From positions 105,944,045 to 106,008,044 of the forward strand of contig OU015495.1 in assembly GCA_907164885.2 (NCBI GenBank): a stretch of DNA of 64,000 bases. Reading direction: 5' to 3'. The notes below the pieces were generated by a model. That model was not told the origin of the DNA and did no database searches. It worked only from the letters and a program-made list of their open reading frames with translations. Numbering within the stretch: position 1 is the first letter of the stretch; each line of letters starts with the position of its first letter. Both the position numbers and the translations under genes were made by a program. This document shows, piece by piece, positions 24,001 to 31,705 of the stretch. Origin of the DNA: Dolomedes plantarius (Eukaryota; Arthropoda; Arachnida; Araneae; Dolomedidae).

Positions 24001-25623
24001 ATTAGAAGAGTGTATAAACTAACATGAATGGATCATCGTAAAAAAAAGTACTACTACATTATACCTCATTAAAAGAATATTAGGTTCCTTTTTTCCCTAA
24101 AAAAATATAATGATGCTTATTTATTTATTTATTATTTTTTTAAAACTACACGAGTACTATTATAACTCAACGATCTGATAAACAGTCTAATTTTATCAAA
24201 ATAAACTATGAATGGACTTTGGACGTACGAATAATTATCTCGCACACAAAATAGCTCCCACTCTCTTCCTCTCTCTTCAAGAAAACATTGAAGATTTCTT
24301 GTTTTTTAATGCTGATATCTTCTGTTTTTGCAAATTTAAATCAAACGTCTGAAGAAAGAAACATGAAATTCAAGAGACATATAGACAGACGAATAAAGAT
24401 GCACTGTAATAAATTTTAGGTTTCAATGCTAAAATTTTCTATGTAAAACGAAAGTATAATTTAATTGCTTTTAAGTACCTTAAAAACAGTGTAATAGTAA
24501 TTAAAATAAAACCAGTTTCATGAACTATCTCTGATACGTACTTATTTGTTTTCCCTTTGAAAAGAATTGTGATTCTTAAAAAAAAGTTATTGATGTGTTA
24601 TAACCTGACATTAACCCTGACATATAACCCTGACTATGACCTCTTATAACCTGACATCGTTGATGTCAGGTTATAAGATGATTCCCAAATGAAACAATGG
24701 CTAAAACTTAGTGGTATGGGCTTGTTGCCGTTGTGTTAAAGGATTTCTTTCTCGCCAAATGACCACGAAAATTGTAAAGCATTGATATCTCGTGATTGAA
24801 TGGTCGTAAAGAATAATTCCAGCACAATTTTATTCAAAAAGCTAAAATACCTTAAAATATTTCAAAGCAATATCACATTTTTTTAACAGAATTTTTTCAA
24901 CGGTTTGTCACTTGTTCTCACCGGCCACTTATCTTCCAGTAAACATGGTTGAGTTTCGTGGCTAATTTTGACCAATTTTCAATTCTGTGGTTTTGATTAT
25001 TTTCTAGAAAATCACGCCACAGACATACCAAGTGTATAGTTGTTAGACTGAAGAATACAGAGACCAAATTTTAACGATATACTGACCATTACGACCTGAA
25101 TTCGGGGAAAACCATGTAACACCCACCCGAGGTCGTAATTTCTCAGTGAGTTAGGGCCTGTTCACACAGAATCCATCGAATCAGCGTTACTCGTATTGAC
25201 ACATTTTAAACCAATCACAGACCTTAACAATTTCGTGGCTAATCGTTGAGGTTTGTAATTGGTTAAATATATTTCAATACAAGTAACGCTGACGCTGACG
25301 GATTCTATGTAAACAGGTCCTTACACAATTATGTTATGGGTTAGCAAGAGATAGGAGACTGGGGTGTGTACAGACGGGAATGCATGCAGCGCCCTCTACC
25401 ATACCCGATTCCGAAGAGGAGGAGGACGAAGAGGACGTAGTGGTGAAGGACGAGGATGGATCGCTGGACGTTGGGTCATCCGCGGCGTTCGACGAGGAGG
25501 AAGAGGACTTCCTGCGCCGGACGGCGTAAGTGCCCTCCGAGGATCTGCGCGGATGCGCACGGGGTCGATTGTTCTGAGCCAGCTCGGTTGCGCTGCCGCC
25601 CAGCACGGCGCGGCGGGGGTCAC
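119..25623 (-). CDS. Ankyrin-repeat protein with Cys-x2-Cys knuckles (partial, ten exons)
   Basis: Seen: ten minus-strand exons at 25623-25405, 22970-22853, 22066-21318, 19930-19688, 16761-16670, 13228-13049, 9763-9597, 5596-5527, 3790-3692 and 195-119. All have AG acceptors and GT donors, and all ten phases chain without a stop to about 671 codons. Domains in order: Ser/Arg-rich low-complexity region (residues 1-110), Cys-x2-Cys pairs near 81/84, 279/282, 291/294 and 480/483, basic clusters near 200-260, and ankyrin repeats from about 560 to the window edge (TPIHLAAAHGH, TAIHLAAMNGH and TALHLAV helices). The C-terminus lies beyond base 1. The first exon begins with a 2-nt partial codon, so an upstream exon is expected to the right. 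Known: ankyrin repeats mediate protein binding. Inferred: an intracellular adaptor; the Cys pairs could bind zinc. I do not recognise the orthologue. Confidence 0.9.
237..435. repeat. Tandem duplication of a 69-bp intron segment
   Basis: Bases 237-305 recur without change at 367-435, separated by several short CTGCTATTTTTGA-like motifs. This looks like a recent local duplication inside the intron next to the ankyrin exon at 119-195. Confidence 0.95.
463..830 (+). mobile_element. tRNA-headed SINE (probable)
   Basis: An A-box-like TAGCCTTGGGGTAGCGCG at about 470 is followed by a tRNA-like arm sequence and a degenerate B box near 510. A GC-richer body then ends in a T-rich stretch near 830. The arm sequence (TTCGGTTCTGA) recurs in the SINE at 31.6 kb. 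The 3' limit is a guess. Confidence 0.5.
1560..1830. other. Intron, no gene seen; GC-richer segment
   Basis: This stretch is less AT-rich than its surroundings and has no open frame or tRNA boxes. It may be an old retroposed fragment. I cannot identify it. Confidence 0.3.
1852..2115. mobile_element. Small MITE with about 35-bp TIRs
   Basis: AATTCTGTACATCAGAGGTA at 1852 is mirrored at about 2080-2115, including the following AAACCAT segment. The TIR motif GATGGTTTACCTCT also occurs a third time at about 1931, so the element is partly palindromic inside. Confidence 0.75.
3692..3790 (-). CDS. Exon I: ankyrin repeat 2/3
   Basis: A 33-codon phase-0 exon from TCTGTCCAG to GAG|GTAATA. It completes repeat 2 (YLAMEGAHL) and opens repeat 3 (TAIHLAAMNGHN). 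Confidence 0.93.
4350..4735 (+). mobile_element. tRNA-derived SINE with GCCAA...TTGGC-type 3' end
   Basis: A-box-like GTGGTCCAGTTGGCAAAG and B-box-like CTGGTTCGGTGCTC sit 40-50 bp apart near 4370-4430. The last 55 bp (TTCTGGCATTTGT, AATAA, GTTG) match the 3' end of the repeat at 26.5-26.8 kb, so the two share a SINE tail. Confidence 0.65.
4741..4841. repeat. 22-bp direct repeat plus perfect 15-bp hairpin
   Basis: GTTTGCATTGGTGAGCTTGG occurs at about 4741 and again at about 4782. Directly after the second copy, 4803-4817 is the exact reverse complement of 4827-4841 around a 9-nt loop. Confidence 0.9.
5527..5596 (-). CDS. Exon H: ankyrin repeat 2
   Basis: A 70-nt exon from CTTTCAG to TTAAG|GTGAGG. 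It encodes TVDERGWTPIHLAAAHGHTE and the next helix start, a textbook ankyrin signature with the TPxH turn. Confidence 0.93.
6153..6427. mobile_element. hAT-like MITE with homopolymer core
   Basis: The ends read CATTGGCGGCTCC and, in reverse complement, CAGGGGCGGCTCC. A 12-bp direct repeat ATGTAGGCCATG flanks both sides (6141-6152 and 6428-6439). The interior has a (TA)n tract and then poly-C followed by poly-A (about 6350-6405). The TIR style suggests hAT, but a 12-bp duplication is longer than the usual 8 bp. Confidence 0.7.
6846..7499. mobile_element. MITE, TA target, about 40-bp TIRs
   Basis: TATCGCACCCCTGCTAGAAC at 6846 is mirrored by sequence ending at 7499, including the adjoining GTGTTACATCTC. 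TA dinucleotides flank both ends. There is no coding capacity inside. Confidence 0.75.
7818..8667 (+). mobile_element. pogo/Tigger-like element remnant
   Basis: Terminal repeats resemble CAGGTAACCCTCCTATAACA at the right end (reverse complement) and TAGGTAGCCCTCCTA at the left, with TA duplications at 7816-7817 and 8668-8669. Sub-terminal AACACGG motifs are repeated on both sides. The same terminal family appears at 37,755-38,186. Confidence 0.82.
8098..8424 (+). pseudogene. C-terminal fragment of a Tigger-like transposase (probable)
   Basis: This 108-residue frame lies inside the TIR-bounded element, begins without an obvious natural start and stops at TAA. It is charged, with a helical middle (SRKFKRELQNCLSPYREIY) and an acidic tail ending DEEE. 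No DDE residues are left. The assignment rests mainly on its position inside a pogo-type element; I cannot confirm it by motif. Confidence 0.5.
8668..9596. other. Intron, nothing identified
   Basis: AT-rich intronic sequence between the Tigger-like element and the ankyrin exon at 9597-9763. I see no coding frame, RNA gene or bounded repeat. Confidence 0.5.
9597..9763 (-). CDS. Exon G: ankyrin block entry
   Basis: The acceptor is CGTTTTGCAG and the donor ATGGA|GTGAGT (phase 0 to phase 2). Residues NIHEAAKKGDLHVVKLL form a degenerate first ankyrin repeat, preceded by a charged capping segment. Confidence 0.9.
9764..12214. other. Intron, nothing identified
   Basis: AT-rich intron. Short open frames here have no recognisable motif and no splice-compatible neighbours. 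Confidence 0.5.
12215..12295. repeat. (TA)n microsatellite
   Basis: An uninterrupted TA repeat of about 80 bp, with TAGATA variants at its right edge. No element is inserted in it. Confidence 0.98.
13049..13228 (-). CDS. Exon F: second CxxC-acidic knuckle exon
   Basis: The exon is exactly 60 codons, phase 0 on both sides, from TTGTTGTCAG to AAAT|GTAAGT. It contains SSCHFCGKTAEDEE, which parallels the ETCNYCR motif of the exon at 22,853 (Cys-x2-Cys followed by an acidic stretch), and then a charged linker. Confidence 0.88.
14401..14475. repeat. (TA)n microsatellite, left of solo LTR
   Basis: A pure TA tract, preceded by GCATCGCC, which recurs right after the matching tract at 14,986-15,052. 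Confidence 0.97.
14476..14985 (+). mobile_element. Putative solo LTR inside (TA)n
   Basis: A 510-bp non-coding block starting TGTTAAG and ending CTGTCA. It has an AATAAA signal near 14,850 and is bounded on both sides by (TA)n. Target duplications of type ATAT are possible but cannot be proven within the microsatellite. Family unknown. Confidence 0.6.
14986..15052. repeat. (TA)n microsatellite, right of solo LTR
   Basis: This is the second half of the split TA tract and is followed by GCATCGCC. Confidence 0.97.
16670..16761 (-). CDS. Exon E: short Ser-rich linker exon
   Basis: The acceptor is TTCTTCTGCAG and the donor CAACAG|GTATCG, giving phase 1 to phase 0 and 30 residues rich in Ser and Lys. 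It has no motif and is identified by splice signals and phase continuity. Confidence 0.78.
16762..17825. other. Intron, nothing identified
   Basis: AT-rich intron between the exon at 16,670-16,761 and the MITE at 17.8 kb, with no supported gene. Confidence 0.5.
17826..18240. mobile_element. MITE with about 140-bp terminal inverted repeats
   Basis: ATAAATAATATG at 17,826 is mirrored at 18,240. Homology continues about 140 bp inward on each arm (shared GTCATAGTGAC, GAGAATAAAAG and GTGGGGCAGAA segments), diverged by roughly a fifth to a quarter by eye. The centre is short and non-coding. Confidence 0.75.
18285..18301 (+). other. 17-bp match to conserved 28S rRNA segment
   Basis: GGCGGGAGTAACTATGA equals, from memory, the highly conserved 28S rDNA stretch just upstream of the R2 target. 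The following bases only partly resemble rDNA. It is too short to call an rRNA gene. Confidence 0.5.
18898..19469. mobile_element. Fold-back element from two mariner-like 3' halves
   Basis: The ends read CAAGGTGCGGCAGAAAGAAC on the left and, in reverse complement, CAGGGTGCGTTAGAAGGAAC on the right. Each arm carries the same transposase C-terminal segment pointing outward: minus strand on the left, plus strand on the right (about 19,200-19,357, ending GRHLTDVIFKT and stop). The arms meet near 19,150-19,205 with no N-terminal half. A TA precedes the left end; the right flank reads CA. Confidence 0.82.
19688..19930 (-). CDS. Exon D: Ser/Gln-rich linker exon
   Basis: The acceptor is CTTTTGTCCAG and the donor is AGAG|GTATAT (phase 1 to phase 1). 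It encodes 80 residues: a proline-rich start, then a charged Ser/Glu-rich linker with no recognised fold. The frame stays open past the donor to about 19,610, but the donor phase fits the next exon exactly. Confidence 0.82.
19931..21317. other. Intron, nothing identified
   Basis: AT-rich intron between exons D and C, with no supported gene or bounded repeat. Confidence 0.5.
21318..22066 (-). CDS. Exon C: long basic exon with paired knuckles
   Basis: This is the longest exon (749 nt), from TTTCCTGCAG to CCAG|GTAAGA. It encodes about 249 residues, Arg/Ser-rich at first, with NRIKRSTRRK and ERRSRSKERR clusters that look like nuclear-localisation or RS-type signals. A Cys-x2-Cys-x8-Cys-x2-Cys motif follows (FRCAVCDC ... 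CVLC), and then an acidic tail. It is clearly more GC-rich than the surrounding intron, which supports coding constraint. Confidence 0.93.
22853..22970 (-). CDS. Exon B: first Cys-x2-Cys knuckle exon
   Basis: The exon lies between a T-rich ...TTTTAAG acceptor and a GG|GTAAGC donor (phases 1 and 2). It encodes 38 residues: a Cys-rich start with ETCNYCR, then an acidic/Ser stretch and a four-proline run. The knuckle resembles the one in the exon at 13,049-13,228, suggesting an internal repeat. Confidence 0.85.
22971..25153. other. Intron, only a small hairpin seen
   Basis: AT-rich intron with no supported gene. It contains the hairpin described at 24,600-24,677. Confidence 0.5.
24600..24677. 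repeat. TAACCTGACAT repeats ending in a perfect hairpin
   Basis: Several TAACC(C)TGAC copies precede a perfect 16-bp inverted repeat: 24643-24658 against 24662-24677, with a 3-nt GTT loop. Confidence 0.93.
25154..25320. mobile_element. PIF/Harbinger-type MITE, copy 1
   Basis: A 167-bp element with ends GGGCCTGTTCACACAGAATC and the mirrored GGACCTGTTTACATAGAATC, flanked by TTA on both sides (25151-25153 and 25321-25323). The 3-bp TTA duplication and GGGCC ends are typical of PIF/Harbinger. Its sister copy is at 59.2 kb. Confidence 0.88.
25405..25623 (-). CDS. Exon A: Ser/Arg-rich N-terminal exon
   Basis: The exon follows a TATTGCAG acceptor and ends in phase 1 at CGG|GTATGG, a modest donor. 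It encodes about 72 residues with RRRK followed by long Ser runs, a composition typical of disordered phosphorylatable tails. An in-frame ATG lies just upstream of the acceptor (about 25,640), so transcription could also start here instead of splicing in. The opposite strand is also open with splice-like borders, but only the minus reading joins the phase of the next exon. Confidence 0.75.
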
Positions 25624-26495
25624 CTGCAATACACATGCATACCATATATTGGACATTCTGTACACACTAGCGTATCTTGTAGAGTAGTTATCCCCCGTTC
25701 TCCCATTGCATAACCATGTATTATATAGCTGTTGTGTAAATAGGGTATATACTATTGTACGCTGGTTTCGCCACCTCATAAATGTCATATAAATCATTGT
25801 GCCTGCTCTTCTATTACATGCACCTTAATTCACTCCTACATGTAGGCTCAACATCATATGCACATAATAAATCAATCACAAAATTATATCTTACTACCTT
25901 GATAGTTTTAACTTATCTTGCTCACCCTCATACACACCAGGCACCATACATATCGTCGAATATGCTGTTGTGTATACCAGAGTGTATAGTATTGTATATT
26001 GGTTCCCCAGCACATATACATACTATACAAACCATTATATGTTCTATCGCATTTACATACCTCTTAATACAGTGCTAGATATGGCTTACCATCTTAAGCA
26101 CGTAATATATCAATCACAAAATCATATCTTATTTTTCCTGGCAGTTTTACCTATCTTGTAGAGTATTTCATCATTATTATCTTATTACACCCCATGCATA
26201 CTGTTTAATATGTTGCTGAACAAAGAGTGTATATTATTGTATATTCGTCCTTCACTCTTACATACTTACAAATCCTTGTGTGTGCTATCTTATATTACAT
26301 ACCTCTTAAAACAGTTGGTTCTATATATCGGCTCACCATCATACCCACATAATATACCAATCACAAAATCTATGGTAATTTTCTGACTTTTTAAAACTTT
26401 ATTTTGTAGAGTTGTTATCTGCAGTAGACTCTCCTTATACACCATGCTTATCGTTGAATATGTTGTTGTGTATATATGATGTTGTGTATATTTGT

Positions 26496-26498
<3 letters not shown>

Positions 26499-26530
<32 letters not shown>
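26499..26530. repeat. (TA)n plus (CATA)n microsatellite
   Basis: A short TA tract followed by CATACATAC, directly before the SINE-like repeat. Confidence 0.95.
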
Positions 26531-26535
<5 letters not shown>

Positions 26536-26550
26536 CATACTGGGGTGTAA

Positions 26551-26806
26551 AGTGACAGGCCTCTTCGTGGTGCACCCTGGTTAGCACTAAATCTGTCACA
26601 GCGTTACCTAGCTTCCTCGTATTCTCCCTGTCTGTACGCTATGGGATTCTGGATAATGTATGGATAACAAGCATATGGAAAATGTACTGCACTAATGACT
26701 TTTAATTCTATTGTTCTGATGTATTGGGAAGCTACACTAAGGTTAATGGCTTAGTGGCCAAATGTCTGGCATTTGTATGAATAAATACGTTGTTGTTGTT
26801 GTGGCT
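26551..26806 (+). mobile_element. SINE-like repeat with (GTT)n tail
   Basis: The last 60 bp (a GCCAAATGTCTGGC hairpin, GCATTTGTATGAATAAATAC and then (GTT)n) match the 3' end of the SINE at 4.35-4.73 kb. The 5' head is not clearly tRNA-like. Confidence 0.55.
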
Positions 26807-27144
26807 TATTCCTCAAGGTCTGGCCAAAGGCTAGACCAAGTCCAAGAGGTTGTGGACTCTCAAAAAGTCGTACACGGAGAAAAGACGCAGTAAATAGGTC
26901 CTCATGCAGCAGCCCTACGCAGTTCAATTGGTAGGCAGGTGATGCCTGTGCTGAAGCCCATTTAGTGCAAATTAGAAAAGTTTTCTGTCCAATAATGAAA
27001 GTAAGGCCCCGATATGTCCCCTCATGAGTCTACCAATGGTGACCTGGACAGCCCTGTCCCCTTTAATTGTAAGGCTCCACCAGGAGATTTCCCAGAATAC
27101 CAGGAGTGGGACGGAGGAGTCAATCATAATTTCTGGTTTGATAA
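26807..27144. other. Non-coding repeat-like segment after the (GTT)n tail
   Basis: It begins with a hairpin, GGTCTGGCC with GGCTAGACC, and has higher GC than its neighbours. A comparable (GTT)n plus hairpin arrangement occurs at 35.43 kb. It is probably a retroposon part of unknown family. Confidence 0.4.
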
Positions 27145-27152
27145 TAAATGAA

Positions 27153-27187
<35 letters not shown>

Positions 27188-27202
27188 ATGAATAAATGAA
27201 TA

Positions 27203-27274
<72 letters not shown>
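27145..27274. repeat. (AAAT)n followed by (TA)n
   Basis: AATA/AAAT tetranucleotides run from about 27145 to 27203, and pure TA continues to 27274. Confidence 0.97.
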
Positions 27275-27275
<1 letters not shown>

Positions 27276-28237
27276 CGCATTGATTCCTCACCTCACGCAT
27301 ACCATGAAAATTGTTGTGCGTGCCATCTCCTATTATATGCCTATGAATAGAATGCCTATGAATATGAATATTATATGCCTATGAATCTTGGATTTCAGTT
27401 CACCCTCATACACATATACCAAGATACCAGTCACAAAATCAGATCTTATTATTCTTTTTGTTGTATGATGATGTATGACCTTATGGAAGATTCTTTAAGG
27501 AGCATAACCTCAGTGTAATCTGTAAGAAATATCTTGTTAATTTCCATAATTTTCACCACATATGCACATCATTACTATATGTAACACCATACATAATTCC
27601 ACTTTGAATACGCATACTCCTGTCACACATCTATCTCATTGAGCACGGTATTATATTCATATTATATGTCTATCAATTGATCACTTATCAAACAGAGTAA
27701 ATACTATTATTTACCCCTGGATACAATGTCAGATTAAAAATCCAACCTACACACATAACGTTCGAACGTTTTGTACAAAACATGTTTTGCATAGTGTTTA
27801 AATTCATATGCACATTTCAAACTACACATACTCTATGTATTTTCGTGTATGCTATATCCTGCTATGCATGTAGCATTACATGTCATATAGGGAAACCTGT
27901 TGTACCTTGGATCAGATGTATGTACCTTCGTCCTAGGCCGTCGTCAGTTCTGTCTGTTTAGTTTTGTAAGTAGTAAGCGTAGTAATTCATGTATGTGCCA
28001 CTAGAACTCCTTCATATGCCGAGTACAAAACTCCCTTTTATTTCAGTCTAGCTGTTAACCGCATCTATTAAGTCTCTTGGGCTAAAAGTAAGTATTTTAA
28101 TTTCTCCTGAGATCTTAACAGAATTTTAATACAAAAAGGAATGTCATTCATAGATGAATCACTGCTTAGATACACATCATTCACAAAATCATGCCTTTCA
28201 CGCAACATCCAGGTTGGAGAAAAGAACGATTGTCTGG

Positions 28238-29345
28238 AGTGGGTATATGATGGAGAGCTAATGAACAATGCTGTGTCTAATTGCATTATATATCTATGAT
28301 TATGTCAGTAAAAATTTAACATCGGTTAAGAAAATTGGAGAATTGATGTACAATTATGTTTAGATACATACAACAGCGAATTCAGTTGCATGTATGATTT
28401 ATATAAAGTGAATGCTAAGAAACTAGAAACAATATAATATACTCTGTGCATTACTTGCAATCTGATAACACCTCGGACCTGGAATTCTTTTTTTTTTATC
28501 TTGGTTCCAGGCCCCTGGTATAATACGTCGCTATTCAATTCACATTTTATTAGTACAGTAAAACCTCTTTTATCCGGACTAACTGGGACCATAGGCAATC
28601 GGGACAATCGAAAATATGGATAATCCAGGTAATAAGGGTAATAAGCAAAACAAATTCCTTAACTAAGCAGTCTTACCGTTTATTACGATAAAAAAACTGT
28701 GTCTTGTAACAAAATTACATAGTATTGTTTACAAGGCATTAAAAAATACAAAATTATCTCTTCACATCATTTCTTAACAAAGAATTGGTAAGTCTAGTAA
28801 AGCTTTCTTAAACTCAACAAAAGGCATTTTATTGCCATAATTTATTGTACAATCTATGCAGGAATCAAACTAAAAAGCGAAAATTTGGCGTACTTGTAGT
28901 TACGTTCTTGCTATCATAGTTAATCATTATCTAATGTGAGCGTTAAATAAAAAATAAAATCTACAAATCTGATCCGGATTATCCGGAGATTCAAATCAAC
29001 GAGGGCTCGGATAAACGAGGTTTTACTGTACTAATAAAATGTGAATTGAATAGCGACGTATTATACCAGGGGCCTGGAACCAAGATAAAAAAAAAAGAAT
29101 TCCAGGTCCGAGGTGTTATCAGATTGCAAGTAATGCACAGAGTATATTATATTGTTTCTAGTTTCTTAGCATTCACTTTATATAAATCATACATGCAACT
29201 GAATTCGCTGTTGTATGTATCTAAACATAATTGTACATCAATTCTCCAATTTTCTTAACCGATGTTAAATTTTTACTGACATAATCATAGATATATAATG
29301 CAATTAGACACAGCATTGTTCATTAGCTCTCCATCATATACCCAC
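28238..29345. repeat. Near-perfect palindrome, 316/315-bp arms
   Basis: Bases 28238-28553 are the reverse complement of 29031-29345. At least 210 bp translate identically on the two arms, so divergence is minimal. The arms end exactly at the TA target duplications of the MITE in the middle. Confidence 0.95.
28556..29028. mobile_element. pogo/Tigger-type MITE at the palindrome centre
   Basis: A 473-bp element with about 20-bp TIRs (CAGTAAAACCTCTTTTATCC mirrored as CAGTAAAACCTCGTTTATCC) and TA on both sides (28554-28555 and 29029-29030). It has no coding capacity. Ends of this style are known from pogo-type elements. Confidence 0.9.
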
Positions 29346-30080
29346 TGTTCACCACACACAAAATTGCATATATTATCACATACATCTTGGTTTAATTATT
29401 GTTAACTGATTCTCTATTAATGCACAGAACACTCAAAATATTAATGTATGATGCACTTGGATCGTATTTGTTTTTCATCATACACATTCATTACATATAT
29501 ACGAACTTTCAATACTGGAAGTACCATTGCATGCATCATTGTACTAAATCCCCATCTCATGTCAAACACGTCAATGAATAAGTTATTCTTGGATCTGTTG
29601 TATGCATTACGATATACACTGTAAATTGGCTTCCTATCATGCATTCATTGCATTCATTGTTATTTATAAAACATAATTCAGATTTCTATTTGGAACCTCG
29701 AGCTACTCACATTAGTTATACATTGAATACATATTGGTTCATTTTCATACAGACATGTGTCATACATATTGTATACTGTTTGGGACGTAATGAATGTTCA
29801 CGTATGATTCTATTTTCTCTTTACGACATATTCGTTCGCTTTCGTTTTATGTTACCCTATTCATACATTCTTACCTTTATGTTTCTGAGCGCTCGTATAC
29901 GATGAGAAAAAATTTTAAGAATGAGGATTTTCGACTGAGTACAGAGCTTTGTGGAGTAGTTTATTGGAAGTTGAGCTTTTGGTTTTCATGGGAGATGCCA
30001 AAGTACAGTTTTGAGTTAAGAAGTTTCCCCGTAATCATACTGGCCTCTGTGAATGAGAAGAAAATTTCGCTTCCCATTAA

Positions 30081-30495
30081 GGCTGCTGTGTACTAACCCT
30101 ATTAGATTCGCTCACTTCAATGTTAAGCTATGGAGAAAATTTGTCTACTGTTGGCAGCTACTTAAATGCTGATAATCCAGTAAAAATGGCATTTTCAGAT
30201 AGTCAGAACTTTTTCAACAGGATTCATTATATAAATTTCGTCCACCACAGGAATTTATAAGCGTTTAAAACACACTATACCAGATTTACTCCCCCCCCGA
30301 ATAATTTAAATTTTAAATTATTACCTGCATCTTTTTTTAAAACAAAAAATGCCCCAAGATCTAAAATTTCTTTCTTTATTAAGAAGTACAATTTTAAAAG
30401 AAATCTTTAAATCCAAGTCGGCAATCCTTGGACACATTTTCTCCATAGGTTAACATTGAGTTGAGCGAATCCAATAGAGTTAGTACACTGCAGCT
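30081..30495. mobile_element. TTAA-target MITE (piggyBac-like), copy 1
   Basis: A 415-bp element between TTAA tetranucleotides (30077-30080 and 30496-30499), with about 50-bp TIRs starting GGCTGCTGTGTACTAACCC. The second copy at 33,235 is about the same length. A TTAA duplication is the piggyBac hallmark, but the TIR itself is not decisive. Confidence 0.85.
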
Positions 30496-30853
30496 TTAAC
30501 GCTTAGATTTACTAGTATGTAGTATTGTAGTTGGACTCCAGCTAGACGAGAATAATAAAAATGATAAATTGTAGTTCAATATTGGATTGTTAATAAAGAT
30601 CTTTTACTAACAAATGTCAGTTTCGTCGTTCCTTTCACCATTAATATCATAAATATTCTCATTCGTGGCAAAATAATTGGACTGCAAAAATTTTACGTAA
30701 AATTAATTGTCTCTTGCAAACATTTTACACGTCTCACAATTGTTTCTATATACCCTTGAAACTTACAACCTCAGCATATACGTAGAGTATATCATGTGAA
30801 TTTTACACCAGTTCCTGATAATACACAACTAAAAATATTTTTCTGTTTATAAG

Positions 30854-30966
30854 AGTAAGAGGATGAGAGTGAGAGGAGATTTTGCGAGTGAGAGAGTGAG
30901 TAAGTGAGAGAGTGAGGAAGTGAGAGCGAGAGAAAGGGCGGGCGAGAGAGAGAGAGAGAGAGAGAG
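30854..30966. repeat. Purine-rich GAGA/GTGA tract
   Basis: About 110 bp consisting almost only of G and A on the plus strand, ending in (GA)n. Such tracts can adopt triplex forms and bind GAGA factors. The function here is unknown. Confidence 0.92.
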
Positions 30967-31111
30967 TAGGAGAAAGGGTTACCCAACATGCACCTTAAAT
31001 TTCATACTCGTGCATCAGTACACCGGAGCATTAGCACTGCATGAACAGAGAACAATGATGTTAATGCAAAATTTAGAACTGTTGTTTTTGATAAAGATTT
31101 GCCAGTTTTAA

Positions 31112-31544
31112 GGCCGCAAGCAATGACCAGTGCTCTCGCACCGTCCATTTGTTGGTCAATGGTTCGATTTACTGAGAAACAATATTTGCGTCAGGCGATA
31201 AAGGAAAAGGAGGAGCAAAAAGATGAGGGATTATCAAATTCAAAGCCATGATCTTTGCACAGTGCTACTTAAAAAATATTGGTTTGAAAGTATGAGGCAA
31301 AATATTGATACAAAGGAAGGAAGAACCCAAGTAAAAAAGGGTACCTGTGAATAAAAAAAAAAACCCGCTGAGTTTTATTGCATTTAGACGAGTAGTCTTG
31401 TTAATGCATTGAACTCCCAATGATCCGTGAGCAGATTTACGATGTGATCACAAAAAATGGTTAAATAACGTACAAATTATTCCTTAGAATATTAATATTA
31501 GAAAAAAAAAGGAATGTAAGACTTTTTACAAATGAAAAAGGGTT
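31112..31544. other. Intergenic, nothing identified
   Basis: Low-GC sequence with no supported gene between the purine-rich tract and the SINE. Confidence 0.5.
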
Positions 31545-31705
31545 TGGTTTGGAGCGCTACGGTTAGCTTTTTATTACACGAGGGTTAATTAACCCTGTAA
31601 AGCCGATTCCGAACGGCTATAAACATCCATGCCAGCAGCGGGACTCGAACCCACAGGATCAGAACCGAATGCCAGCGCCCTAGCCATTCGGCCATCACCT
31701 GGATA
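31545..31705 (-). mobile_element. tRNA-derived SINE
   Basis: Read on the minus strand, an A box (TGGCCGAATGGCTAGGGCGC) and a B box (GGTTCGAGTCC) lie about 35 bp apart. A non-tRNA body (GCCGTTCGGAATCGGC stem) and a CCAAACC tail follow. The body excludes a plain tRNA gene. A diverged copy lies at 51.6 kb. Confidence 0.85.

Larger units (their letters stand above)
25640..29900. repeat. Diverged tandem array with about 240-bp period
   Basis: The anchors ATCTTGTAGAGT (about 25674, 25915, 26153, 26401) and ATCAATCACAAAAT (about 25871, 26110, 26357, 27428) recur at 238-248 bp spacing. Within each unit GTGTATA, ACATACCTCTTA and CTCACCATCATAC blocks keep their order. Later units are broken by (TA)n, a SINE and a palindrome, and similarity fades towards 29.9 kb. 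Confidence 0.75.

Noticed and set aside
28326..29258. Two identical 70-residue frames on opposite strands
   Set aside because: They are the same non-coding sequence in the two palindrome arms; there is no motif or splice context.
28238..29345. Simple missed-adapter assembly artefact as the explanation of the palindrome
   Set aside because: Such artefacts give a short or no spacer; here a complete 473-bp MITE with TA duplications sits in the centre. Not excluded entirely, so a read-level check is suggested.
30854..30966. Polypurine tract as an LTR-element primer site
   Set aside because: No LTR or pol sequence adjoins it; it is a GA microsatellite.
31620..31700. A functional tRNA gene on the minus strand
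   Set aside because: A and B boxes are good, but the acceptor stem does not close and a SINE body and tail follow; a decayed copy exists at 51.6 kb.
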